A stretch of 64,000 nucleotides of DNA. Origin: Brevipalpus yothersi. Taxonomy: Eukaryota > Arthropoda > Arachnida > Trombidiformes > Tenuipalpidae. Numbering within the stretch: the stretch's first letter is position 1; the number at the start of each line of letters is the position of its first letter. The notes under the pieces are model-generated. The model made no database searches, was not told the DNA's origin, and saw only the letters and a list, made by a program, of their open reading frames with translations. Below, in pieces: positions 50,195-62,200 of this stretch. The DNA lies in contig QZCP01000801.1 in NCBI GenBank assembly GCA_003956705.1, forward strand, positions 85,114-149,113. The letters run 5' to 3'. The position numbers were made by a program, and so were the translations under genes.

Positions 50195-52283
50195 CGAAAG
50201 TGATCTTGAAATTTCTGAAATTTTTTTCGATGAGTACACACAATGCAGGTATTCGATGAAAACAAGTGATGATATCATGAAGGACATTGTTTTTCATCGA
50301 ATACAATACATGGAAATTTCAATAATTTGCGTGTGTGTGTGTATATGCATGTAAGAGCGACAAAGGTGTGTAGAATAGATCGAAACAGTTTGAGCATGAT
50401 GCATGAATACACATCATGCCTGGATATCTCAATCATGATTTCAAAATGAACACGACAGCTTCCTCAACACCTACCTGTGTTTTTTGGTAGCGCCCGTAAG
50501 ACGTGATGAACAAAAGATTTGACCCTAAATGATCTTCAATCTAGCACATTTGAGCATCTGATAGACTTTTATCACTTGATAAGTGATGATGTTTTTGAGC
50601 TATTCCACTTGTTTTCTGACAACAAAAAAAATATCATCATTGTTTGGCAAAGTTTATTTTCGATAAATAATATACATTTTTTGCTACCGACTTTGTTCAA
50701 ATTGTTTGATTTTGAGCATGTGTTCTATGATAAAATGGATGAATACTATCTGGATACATCAAACAACAAAATTTGGGGCACCTCGATCGAGGTGATATGG
50801 GCAATCCATAGATATTGTTTGAATAGATGTGTTTCGTTTTTTTTTGTCGATTTGAACCTATTTTTCGAATTTTGACAATCGGGATAAGGTTCCTATTGCC
50901 TTTTTTTTCTCTCTCTCTCTCCAAGTTCTAAATTCTAGCTAAAACAAACTTGCTGATTCGGTAGCAATATTTCAAATTTCAAGATTAGTTATTTTCATGA
51001 TTCAGGCTAAATGATACACATACACACACACAATGCACATTGTATGAATGGTATCATCAGCTTTTCCAAGATTGAGCTCATGGAAATGAATTTCAGCATG
51101 AAATTTGAATTCGATTCGCAATTTTTTTCCCGATAAAAAAGAATGTTGCGACGCCCTCTCTGTGTGTTGAATGAAGCGTGACTTGAAATTCAGATATTAA
51201 TACAGTTAGATGGGCGAAATACATTTTGGAAGCATCAAAATTTTTTCGGAACTCAAAGATCTTGATCCAGAAACTTTTACCCGAACGCCTTCCATCACGA
51301 CAGGCACACATTTCACCATCACCTTTTCTACCAGATTAATATTATTAACTGAATGTGGAAGCGAAAGATTTTTTCTTTCCGCAATCTTCCAGAATGAGCA
51401 TTCTTCTTCTGGAGAGAAAAAAAGAAGATATTCACCCTCTTAGAACATTGTTTTGCATGCACAATCTTATTGTAATTAGTTCAATTTTAATGATTCAAGA
51501 GAAAAATTAGTCAAATAAGCTTGATCAGCCTTAATGTTATGATGACTTGCCTTATGGGCCTTACATGAACACCTTCAATTCGAATTCTAGAATTAAAGTG
51601 ATAAGCATTTATCATTGTTGTATAAGAGGTATACAAACACTTTGGAAAACAATTTTCCTCATTAATTTTCTCCTTAACCAATATGTATACAATACAGGTA
51701 CACATGATGTTCATGTTATTTAAGACTCGATACGATATGGAGATGCTTCATCATCTTTTTTTGCACTTTAACTCTTCCCTACTTATCGTTGAATGTTAAT
51801 CGAATACCAGGTAAGTAGAAGGAGAAGAAGATGTATTCGGGATAAAATTTATGCATCAGGAAAAGAAGAATAAAATATGCAAATATAATTTAAGCGCGTG
51901 CTGATTTTAAGTAGGTAGAGATAGAGAGAGAGAGAGGATCGCGATTGCGTTTATATGTTAGGATGACCAGAATGATAGTAATCATCATCTCAATCATGAA
52001 CATTCTGAACGATCGACGAGCAGACTGGTCTTGAAAGAGTCGAGTAGTGTAGTAATAATAATAATAAGTTCATCTCACAGTCCTTGGAAAGTCTTGAAAA
52101 TTGTGTGAACACAAATGAGGAAAGAAAACTAGAGACCTTCTTACAATCAAAAATTGAAATTATTCATCACAATCAGGCCATGAGTCGAAGGAAGGAATGA
52201 TATGCAAAGCATATACACCTTGGCCAGTAAAAAAATTTGGAATGACTCACTGATTTGATAATAACAATAAACAGTATGAAACT

Positions 52284-53570
52284 ATCAGGTAGTTAATCGA
52301 AAACGATTCGGTCAATCACAACAGGCAGCACAATGCAGATCAGGAAAACTTGAAAATGAGTTGAAGTGATTCGAAAAAACACTTAAATGAATCATGTTCT
52401 TGGATACATGATAGCTCGAGCTCAGGTACAACACATGGTTGATAGGTATAGGTAATTGTATGATTCTTTCAGCTAATTTTCACAAAATCGATAAAAATTT
52501 GATAAATATATTTCGATACTCTGAAGAGTATCGAAATATGGAGCTACCAAACTACCCAGGATCGTTTGCAGATCCTGCAGGATCTGCTAAACTGCCGACT
52601 GGTTCCTTGCTATCTCCTAATTTGGATTTGTCCATTCTCTTTCAAGAGATTATTTCAAGAGACAAGAGCCTTCCGTCGGCTAGCTACCTGGGAACGGGCA
52701 GCTCCATACTAAAATGCTAATCAAACTTACTGTATAAATAAACTATTTAATTCGAATCAATAACGTATGCATTTAAACTTTGTCACCTAATAAACCTCTT
52801 GAGCGCATCTTTTTTCCAAACTTATTTAGTGATTCGGCGAAAAATTAGTTAGGATAATAGATTTTCAAGAAAAATATTTGTCCAAAGGATCTATGACCCT
52901 TGAACAATACCAATTGAGGGGATAAAATTATCAGTGGCCCGTCAAAAACGATTCGGTCAATCTCTACAGGCAGCACAATGTATATCGCGATAAATGCGTA
53001 AGAGAGTTAAAGGTGATCGAGACCATTTGAAATGAGTCATGTATTGGGTGACCTAATAATCACACACAACTCATTGTATGATTAATCATTACATGAGATT
53101 CCTGGCCGAGATTCCATCCAATTCGAAGAAGATGAGCAAAAATTTCGATATTCATCGAGAATAGTGAAAAAATGTTGCCAAATTGCCCAGAAGAGATCTC
53201 TGGAGGAGAGTATAACTCATTTCTCATGGCGAGTTCTCTGACATCTGATTTATACTGAAATCACATGAGCAGTGTGATTTACAGGGATCTTGTGTCGGTG
53301 CGATATCTGAACTCAGGCAACTCTCTGTTTCGAATTGTTCTAATTGATATTATATAAATCAAAAATTCTTCACAAATCGGTATTGTTAGTATTTTAGATT
53401 CGAAGCCTTTTAAATTCCCATAAAAGCATTGTGTCTCTAGTTTGTCTAGCTAATTCTGGGGAAGATTAGTTAGGATAGTAGTTTTTGAAGAAAAATATTT
53501 GTCCCAAAATCTAGGATCCTTGAATATCTTCAATATCTTGACCCTAGACCAATGACCAGACCTCGATGCC
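52284..53570. repeat. Diverged tandem duplication, unit about 620-645 bp
   Basis: Two direct copies. The block acgattcggtcaatc..acaggcagcacaatg occurs at about 52303 and 52948. The block gccaaa/taccaaa..t.gcccag occurs near 52545 and 53177. The block ttagttaggata.tag..tt..aagaaaaatatttgtcc occurs at about 52845 and 53466, each followed by ccttgaa. Offsets are 645 shrinking to 621 bp, so indels have accumulated. I see no terminal repeats or transposase. Confidence 0.7.
52508..52539. repeat. Perfect 14-bp inverted repeat hairpin
   Basis: Arms atatttcgatactc (52508-52521) and gagtatcgaaatat (52526-52539) are exact reverse complements around a 4-base tgaa loop. It lies in the first copy of the duplication at 52284-53570; the second copy has only a decayed counterpart near 53140-53165. 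Confidence 0.8.
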
Positions 53571-54000
53571 AAGGACTTGGATGAGGCTCAATGAGGATGT
53601 ATTTCAAATGACACTAATCAATTGTTCTCACTGGGCGAGAGTTAGTGTAGAATATGTGGATTCGATGAACTTTCTCCATTAAGTTTGATAACCCTTAGAC
53701 TAGGTTAACGGTACTTATGAAGAATTAAGGATTCACTGTTTTCCTGAAACCTTTTGCGATATCTTACGATTACGATTCGACAGTGATTACCCAGCCGAGC
53801 GGACAATTAAAATAATATTCCCGCCATCAAATCTGAATTATCCATTCCAGGCAGACTATGGGTCCGAGGAAGAAGATGCGAAAGTTTTATTTCGAACACC
53901 AATTGCAGTTCCATGATTTAGAGGTTCACTTCTCTCATCCCAAGTGAATTTTTAGGACACAGCTTCGAAAAAGGTGTCACATTTCATTTCTTTCTTTCTT

Positions 54001-54005
<5 letters not shown>

Positions 54006-54049
<44 letters not shown>
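54006..54049. repeat. (CT)n microsatellite
   Basis: About 21 CT units flanked by CTTT repeats on both sides. Confidence 0.95.
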
Positions 54050-54055
<6 letters not shown>

Positions 54056-54347
54056 CCCTACCTTACTAGATGCACTTTTCCGCAACCTGGCCATCAGCCG
54101 ACCCATATGTTGCTCAAACTGCTCTCATACATAGACACACACATCGCACAGTGTATGTGTAAGTATTTATATATATACATGTGTGTGTCTGCCGGTGCGA
54201 GAAAAAGAAAGGTAGTTCGCGCTGTCACAGGACGTCCCATACATTTGGATGGTGACCCGCGATCCCATACACAGGCTGTTCCGGCCTGAGGGGCACATGA
54301 AAGAGAGAGAGAGAGAGAGAGAGAATTATCGAGAACACACGGTGCAG

Positions 54348-54350
<3 letters not shown>

Positions 54351-54385
<35 letters not shown>
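54351..54385. repeat. (AC)n microsatellite
   Basis: About 17 AC units, the only long non-GA/CT dinucleotide tract in the window, closely preceded by a GA tract at 54301-54324. Confidence 0.95.
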
Positions 54386-54387
<2 letters not shown>

Positions 54388-54531
54388 AGAGCTAGACCAG
54401 GTGAATGGGGGGTAGAGACACACACATACACCATAATGTTCAGAACATAATCGCCCAAATCGGAACAATCTGTTGTCCGATTGCCACACGCGACACACAA
54501 TTGAAGCTTCATTTTAAACAGGCAGATGGAG

Positions 54532-54567
<36 letters not shown>

Positions 54568-54892
54568 AACGTGCCAACGTTCTTGACTCTCTCTCTTTTT
54601 TCTTTCCCCTCCCTCTCTCTCTCTCTCCCTTCTCTCCCTCTCTCTCTTGAAGAGAGAGAAAGAGTCCCTCTTGAAACCAGTTGCTTTTCTCTCTTCGTAC
54701 CAGTTGCTACTCTCTCTGTCTGTTTCACTTCTCAAGCATCAAGCAAAAGGAAAATATTATATATTCTCAAAGAGCTTCACCAGCTTCAACAGCAACAGGA
54801 ATTTTTGTTTGTGTGGTGAAAAAAAAAAATTCTCAATTCAGCAACCAGCAACAGGCAACCAATACATTTTTCTTCCTACAATGTGACCTGTC

Positions 54893-56326
54893 ATGAAATC
54901 TAATTATTCCTCATCGAATCGTGCCTCTCTACCAGCAATGGAATATTTGAAACAGATTCGTGCTTTGACCGCGTTCTCATCGTTATTTGATTTCAAGGCG
55001 GATGCCGTTAAAGTGGATAATGTTTTATTTCGTTTACATTCCATGGTCACCGTGTTCATACTTATGGTTGGCACAATGTTTGTCACCATGAGACAATATT
55101 TTGGTGATCCAATTGAGTGTATGGGTGGAAAGTCAGATGTCGCGCCAGCATTATTACAACACTATTGTTGGCTAGAGTCAACATTTTCGGTCACATCACC
55201 ATCAACTGATCACGCTTATCCGGGCATTAAGCCACTACTCACCGGTCAGGGAGAGAAAAAAAATTATCATAAATACTATCAGTGGGTGTATTTTGTGCTC
55301 ATGTTACAAGCGATAATGTTTTATATACCCAAATATTTGTGGAAAGCGAAAGAAGGTAAAAGACTTCGTGCTCTCATCACTGAGCTTAAAATTCGTCACA
55401 TCAAAGAGATGTCTGAATATGATCGTAACAGACTAGCTCAAGAACTTACTGATGCACTGTTGATCAGCAACGATTACTTTTACTTTTTCATATTGTGTGA
55501 AATAATTTATTTTGTTCATCTCATTTTCCAAATATGGTTCACCAATGTTTTTCTCGGTGGATTCTTTTATACACTCGGCTTACAATGGTTAAGCTATTCA
55601 CATATGGAGGAGGATAATCGTAATGATCCTCTTATTCGGACATTTCCACGTTTAACAAAATGTTCCTTCCATAAGTATGGTTTCTCGGGAACCATTGAAG
55701 TTCATGATGTACTATGTTTTCTGCCATTGAACATAGTGAATGAAAAAATATATGTTATTCTGTGGTTCTGGTTCTTCTTGTTGCTCATATACACAGGAGG
55801 TTATCTTATATATCGTCTATTACTTGTGATATTTCCATCTTTGCGATATCGTAGATTACTCGCAATCGCACCCAGTACGGATCATAAGTCTCTGCAACGT
55901 TTAACCGCACGCACTGGCAACTGGTTTATACTTAATTTTGTGGCAAATAATATGAAACCATCTCATTTTCGTGATCTCATTGATGAAGTGATGAAACAAC
56001 ATTTTGACATTAATGGTAAACCATTGTATGTATCGGCCATCTCTAAAATGTACAATCAACATGCAGCGGCCAACACTGCACAAGCTACTCAAGCGGCATC
56101 AGCTAAACATAATAAGAGTCACAAAAGTCACAAAAATAAAGGACTTGATTCAGTAGCATTCACCAATCCACCTTTACCAGGATTCACTGTTGGCTCAACA
56201 CGAGATCCGCCGAATGGCTATAATGCCGTTGACTGGCCAACAGCATACAACAGTATTATGGGCTCAGCAAATCAAATGAGCGGCGGAAGTTCTGAGCCTC
56301 TTCATCATCATGATGATTGGAATTAA
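54893..56326 (+). CDS. Innexin (gap-junction channel protein), single exon
   Basis: 477 aa without introns. Innexins form hexameric or octameric hemichannels that dock into gap junctions between invertebrate cells. Four membrane segments are visible at about residues 48-68, 129-148, 194-224 and 286-312. The first extracellular loop has Cys76 and Cys92, the second Cys257 and Cys275, matching the two conserved Cys per loop. The signature YYQWV is at 128-132, just before the second helix, and RQYFGDPIEC precedes loop 1. The family usually starts close to the first helix, so Met16 (54938) is a plausible alternative start to Met1. The long C-terminal tail (313-477) is Ala/His/Ser/Lys-rich, contains repeated KSHK, ends HHHDDWN and lacks family similarity. 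The paralogue cannot be assigned. Confidence 0.96.
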   Translation: MKSNYSSSNRASLPAMEYLKQIRALTAFSSLFDFKADAVKVDNVLFRLHSMVTVFILMVGTMFVTMRQYFGDPIECMGGKSDVAPALLQHYCWLESTFSVTSPSTDHAYPGIKPLLTGQGEKKNYHKYYQWVYFVLMLQAIMFYIPKYLWKAKEGKRLRALITELKIRHIKEMSEYDRNRLAQELTDALLISNDYFYFFILCEIIYFVHLIFQIWFTNVFLGGFFYTLGLQWLSYSHMEEDNRNDPLIRTFPRLTKCSFHKYGFSGTIEVHDVLCFLPLNIVNEKIYVILWFWFFLLLIYTGGYLIYRLLLVIFPSLRYRRLLAIAPSTDHKSLQRLTARTGNWFILNFVANNMKPSHFRDLIDEVMKQHFDINGKPLYVSAISKMYNQHAAANTAQATQAASAKHNKSHKSHKNKGLDSVAFTNPPLPGFTVGSTRDPPNGYNAVDWPTAYNSIMGSANQMSGGSSEPLHHHDDWN

Positions 56327-58515
56327 TTTATCTCATGTATATCATGTCTCTTTCTCTCTCTCTCTGAACACCCATCATCAATATCATCAACATCATCATC
56401 GTCATCATCTTTTTCTATCTCTTCCTTTCTCTCTCTCTTTCTCAAAACTTGCCATCTTTGTCACCACCAATCAAGCACCTTCATAAAACAACGAAATGAA
56501 AAACTTCCACCACATACCATAATTCATACCATAACGTACATACACACACACCACAAAAATCGAAACCACCATCTTCTTCTCTTTTTACATGATTTTTTTC
56601 TCTCTTCTACATACAAATAATCGTGCTTCATTGCCCAACAACATTGTGTACCATCATCATCAACACACACACTCCATTCTCACCTCATCATCTCTTCTAT
56701 TGTTTCAATTTTTATCTATTCCAACGCCATTTTCTCTCAAATTCCTTCGTCTTCTACCGACATATTCACACACAATTTCCAACTCTACAAACACACACAC
56801 CACTGTGTCCACTCTCAATCTTTCTCTCTATCTTTTTCCAATCGCCATCATGGTCCACTTAATCCCAAGCCTATCAACACCTATCAACACTTGACCAAGC
56901 ATCATTTTTCTACTCTCTCACAAATCTGTGTGTACTATATTTTTTTCTTCTTCTTCTTCTACTGAACAAAATCAATGCCATGATGCCTGAATACCTCTGT
57001 ACCATATCAATTTTCCATGAGAATTTGAAGAGGATAAGAAAGCAAAGGAAATAATAATGATAATGATAATAATACACAACTCTACCCGAAAGAAAGAAAA
57101 AGACAACGATCAACGTTAGAAGATGTTAGGGAAATGAACGATTTTCTGAACTTATTTGAAATCGTATTTACCAATGTCTTCCAATAATTCCTCTCTCTAT
57201 CTCTTTTTAATTATTAAGATGCTCTTTCTTTTTTCTATCTTTCTCCTTCTCTCTCTTTATAAGTGCCTAGCAAAAAATTCAATACAACTTAATACCAACT
57301 TCTTTGCTCTATTTTCGATCTTATCTTTTCCTCTTCTTAAAATTTCAGTGCCAATTTCGCACGACAATTTTGCATTACATGAAAACAATACAAAAAATTT
57401 GAACTTATATGTGCTCAATTCTACTCATTTACTTACCATCAATATCGCGCCTAAAATCTATTTACCCAATATTTATCCAGCCTGATTGATTCATATTCAA
57501 GTAACTTCGCTCTCTCTCTCTCTCTCTCTCTTTCTCTCTACCATATATGTATATGTGCCTATGTGTGTGTGTGTGTGTTTCTACCATCTTGATTCAATCG
57601 GTTTTGTCTGTATAGTCTCAACAAATTGTCGGAAGGCCGTCAAGCTCTACTTAAAATTTTGTCCCCATAACTTGACGCAAGATGTGGCCGAAAAATTTTT
57701 TCCAAACTTTTCTCGGCTCTTTCTCTCTTCCTCTGTACTGTCTGCACTTGGACACACATATGTGCATTCATGTTGAAATATGGTAGATCGGGTTTATGTT
57801 CTTGTCAAACTTCATCCACAGAGAGAAAGAAAGAAAGAAAGAAGAGAGAGAGAGAGAGAGTAGGATGATGATAAATATATGTACCTGAATTCCTTTGCAA
57901 AGTTCTTACTCAACGAATGCCTTCCTCGGTTGATGGTGAGAGAGAGAGAGAGAGAGTTATAGTCTCTCTTTCTCAAATATTTTTATATTTAGTTAATTTC
58001 ATTACATGTACCTCATTAGAAGAAGCCTTCCAATTTTACCTTATACTGCCTAGAATATAATAATATCTTATCAGATTAGGCTGTTGGTGATAATCTATCG
58101 TGTCGGATCAGAGCTTTTGTGAGAGAGTGTGTTTATGTGGTAAGATTGCTTTCTGCTATGAAATTCCTGAGAAAATTCGCGCTCAAACCTGTGTATTGAC
58201 TATTTTCTCGGTCTTATCCGATGGACTTATCCATCTTGACTCTCTTTCTCTCTCATTATAAATCAATAATTATCGGAACGGAGAATGATAGGGAGAGAAA
58301 GTATCGGCAAAATTTTTTTTCTTCCGATACTATGGACATCTTACGTTTTATTATCATTTTCGGCATCCAGACCACTTGAAAGCATCATCAAGTCATCATT
58401 CTGGCATATTCCAATCACTTCTCTTTTCTCTTCTTCTCTTGCACTTCTTCAGTGTTTACCATCTTTGCTCCTATTTCTTCTTATCATCTACGTCTCTTGT
58501 GGATCTTTTCCTTAT

Positions 58516-58518
<3 letters not shown>

Positions 58519-58557
<39 letters not shown>
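58519..58557. repeat. (CT)n microsatellite
   Basis: About 19 CT units. Confidence 0.95.
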
Positions 58558-58558
<1 letters not shown>

Positions 58559-58931
58559 ATCCATTGACGCTCATCCTCTCTTGCCATTTGACCTCGTGGA
58601 TGCTGATTTCCTTCACATAGCTCTCTCACCCTCCTTGCCAAAAAGTCCATACTCACTTGACTCTATTTACTGATAACCTGGTTCAGACGCTAGACTACAC
58701 GCTCAATACCTGGCCTGGGTCAACAAACAACCTTCGGTTTTTGTCCCTAAAAAGTACCAGCATTTTGGTAATCATTTCTATCCATCTATGCTCTCTCTCT
58801 CTCTCCTTCTTGGTCTCAAACAGCATCTCTCTCTCTCTATTTCTCTACCTTTTACCATCTCTCTCCGTGAGCATCTCACGAAATTTGTTTCATGAAAATC
58901 AACCTGTTCAGGTGGCTTTTCTTTACCGAAG

Positions 58932-58975
58932 AAAGAGGGGAAAGAGGGGAAAGAGGGGAAAGAGGGGAAAGAGAG
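58932..58975 (+). repeat. G-rich 9-bp minisatellite with G-quadruplex pattern
   Basis: Four exact units of aaagagggg put GGGG runs at 58937-58940, 58946-58949, 58955-58958 and 58964-58967, each separated by five bases. This meets the standard four-run G-quadruplex pattern and merges into a GA tract downstream. Confidence 0.85.
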
Positions 58976-59006
58976 AAAGAGAGAGAGAAACTTTCAGGGG
59001 TTGATC

Positions 59007-59009
<3 letters not shown>

Positions 59010-59068
<59 letters not shown>
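59010..59068. repeat. (GA)n microsatellite
   Basis: About 29 GA units, with a CT tract about 170 bp downstream in inverted orientation. Confidence 0.95.
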
Positions 59069-59070
<2 letters not shown>

Positions 59071-59229
59071 TTTTCAAGCAAGCAATGCCGAGTAGATTAC
59101 AGAGTTTAATGAACAGCTTTCCTTTAGCTTGCCTTCGAGTACCTGAGCTTTCATACTCACTGCTCCTTCATCCTCTGCTTTCTTCTTCTTCTTCTTCTTC
59201 TTCTTCTCATCTCCTTTCATCTTCGTCAT

Positions 59230-59269
<40 letters not shown>

Positions 59270-62200
59270 CCAGCTTCTCCTCTTCATTTCAATCTTCGGA
59301 AAAAAAGGCACTCCTTTCTCTCTCTCTTTCTCTCTCCGATTTAAGCTCACACACATACAATCAGTGTGAGTCGAGGACACACAAAGACGCGTCAACTCAA
59401 GGATTTCCATCGAATATCTCAGATCATTCCACATGAATCATGTATAAATGTGTATATATATACATTCACTTGCCCACACATACTAGCATCGCGCGAGCCC
59501 CAGCTATGATACGATTATTTCAATTGGAATAAAATTTTGCTTGATACTTGAGAACCCTTTTCAGACAGTCAATGTTCCAATTGAATTGTGTTCCAATACA
59601 CGCTTATACACTCATGAACACAATATATCAACTGGTACCCGTTTATTTTCGCCTTCATCTTGATTCATTCTTTCCTCTCTCTCTCTCCATCTTCATTTCT
59701 TTCTATCAATCTATCTGGTCCATGAGTCAAGTATAGTTCTTTCTTTCTCTCTCTCTTGTTTCGAAGGTTAATCTCAAGTTGTGTGTATGAATCATATACA
59801 CCATGAATATCCACCATTGAAATACGCAAATGTCCACTTTCCACTCTCTGTCTCAATTGATACTATTGGTATGCAATTGTTGCCATTGAATGGGAAAAAA
59901 ATATATATAAATGAACGTCTCTCTCTCTCTCTCTCTCTCCTACTTGCAACTTTTTTTTGACAAGTTTGAATAAGGCTTTTCAACCCATGCCTGTGGCCAT
60001 GCTCATTCAAAAATCACTTCTTCTCATCGCCATCGTTCAGTAAAATGGCCATTCTCAGCCTCCGCCTTTAACACTCTCCTCCTTCATCATTCTCATTTGC
60101 ATGTTGAATATTTTTTTTCTCTCTCTCTCTCTTCCATTGCATACTCTAAAGTTCAGGTTAAATTCTTTACCTCTCTCTCTCATTTTATGAGCCCACTATT
60201 CATCACTATTCATTTGGACCAATCGAGAAGAGAGGAATCTTACATACTGGCGCTGAAAAATCATTTCAAAAACTATTTACAATATTGACTGATTTACTAT
60301 TGTTTAGAGCTCATTTAACTTTGATCACTTATGAATACACACACACACACACACACACTTGAGCTCATTTTAAATCATCATGATTAGACTATTGATGCTT
60401 GTTGTGAGTATATTGTTTTTACGCTTCCCAGTTTAAAGATCGATGCTGAAAACTTTGGACTATTCCATCCTTTTCTCCTCCTCCTCCTCCTCTTTCTCTC
60501 ACCCCCGAAACGATTCCGACTATTTGAGTTTCCGGAATGTCGAGAAAAAGTGAAATCAAATCAATCTCGTTCTGCAAGCGTTTTGTTGCTTTCGTTATCG
60601 AATCAAAATGATGATGAACACTCTATCGTCTTAATCATTCGAATCTAAATGATAATGAGATGATTTTCCCTTTTTTTCTGTCTGGTTTTTCAGAAGTTTT
60701 TTGACGATTTATATATTCACTAAGCATGTTTTCCAGCTCATGTTTATCAATTGATTCTGGGCAACAACCGAAACTTAGGAATGACGATAAATGATACAAA
60801 AATTCAAGCTTGATGGCAAACTTTTCGTTTCATCTCTCTCTCGAACTGAAAAAACCTTGTAAACCCATCAAATGAATGATGTATTCTTCTTTTTTTTGTT
60901 GTAGTGAAAGTGAAACTTGAAACTCAACATGTGTTATGAACATATTTTGCATGCAAACGTATCTCCCCTCTCTCTCTTTTTATAAATTCATCAAAAATGA
61001 AATATAAATGTATTTGAATTCCAATCATCATAACCATCATTCCCATTTAATACTCGATCAAATGGTGTCACAATGATTCCATAATTTTCCCGAACATTCC
61101 TAACGGTAATCAGTATTCCCCCCAAGGAAAAAACAATCTCTCACTGATGGACTCGTGTGATCATAATGATGATGATTAATTGTCATTTTATAATCAATTT
61201 TTTCCATTCATTCATTGAAATTTAAATTCACAATATACACAGTAAAGATCAGTAATTCGTTGAACAGCAGCATTCGTGATACTTGCACCACTTAACATAT
61301 TCCCTTTTTTTCTACACTATACAGCATTCGTGTCCATCCTTGATTCCATCTTTCACATGAATTTCGCATACTGTGGACACGCGTGATAAGCCATGCAAAT
61401 ATTCACGTTGGTGGTCAGGTCATCATCAATGATCCATGATGAATGTTCTTGTCGATGGATTAAGTGATTCAAAGTCAAATCTTCATCTTCTTCTTTCTCA
61501 ACTTCATCTTGCCCACATATTACATCATCAATGTATGTATACTTTCTCCAGTAACTTAGACGGCATGTTATTCCTATGGTACATATGTGTAAAATGTTTT
61601 TGGTTATCTTTATATTTACTTAACCGGAAACTTAACTCCCTCTCTCTCTCTCTCATATATACGCACATACACACCATATATACCAGTTGTTCAGTATGAT
61701 TACATAAATAAACTAGAAGAAAAAATAATAATGGATTCCTTTGCATAATAAAAATATTATTATTATTTTTCAAACTAACACATTCTTTCTTGGATGAAGA
61801 AAGAGAGAGTGAAAAAATTGAGTTCAAAGTAATTGTCCATGAGAAAAAGGAGTCAAAATTGATGTGCTCACTTTCACTTAACCCAAACTTTATCATCATC
61901 TTCATCATCTTGGGTATTTAACTGTGTTTAAACCATAAAAATTTTTTCACACACACAAACACCACAATCGTTAACCATGATAAGTGTGTTTGCGTGCCTC
62001 TATCTGTATCATGTATGTATGTATGTGTGTATATTCTGGAAGAAAGACTATCCTCTTAGAACATAATTATTCTCACTTCCACAATGAATCGATCAGATAC
62101 AAAGAAGGCATTTAGCCAAGAATATATGCATATTGTATATTGTAACATTGATTACGATCAATGGGTTTGTAATGTTATATGTGTTCATTGAATCGTTTGA

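Larger units (their letters stand above)
46870..52283. other. Intergenic region, no gene recognised
   Basis: Begins with the KLF 3' flank. Contains CT tract 48562-48607, GA tract 50132-50192, shorter GA patches near 48740, 49000, 49690 and 49810, and a slightly GC-richer segment at about 49555-49680. A 118-codon frame at 50519-50875 (plus) is not repeat-driven but matches no family I know. Confidence 0.55.
53571..54892. promoter_or_regulatory. Upstream region of the innexin gene
   Basis: Contains a CT tract (54006-54049), a short GA tract (54301-54324), an AC tract (54351-54385) and CT/GA patches to 54660. A TATA-like tttatatatataca near 54167-54180 could be a core promoter, but this is only suggestive. 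The last 230 bp look like an A-rich 5' leader. Confidence 0.35.

Noticed and set aside
49552..50306. Overlapping Arg-Glu and Ser-Leu frames on both strands
   Set aside because: They are translations of GA/CT tracts and patches and exist in both orientations at once.
52439..52720. Open frame of 93 codons in the 52.3 kb repeat
   Set aside because: It spans the palindrome, is not conserved in the second copy of the duplication, and matches no family.
57486..57776. Cysteine-containing frame downstream of innexin
   Set aside because: The first half comes from CT and GT repeats; the remainder has no family pattern.
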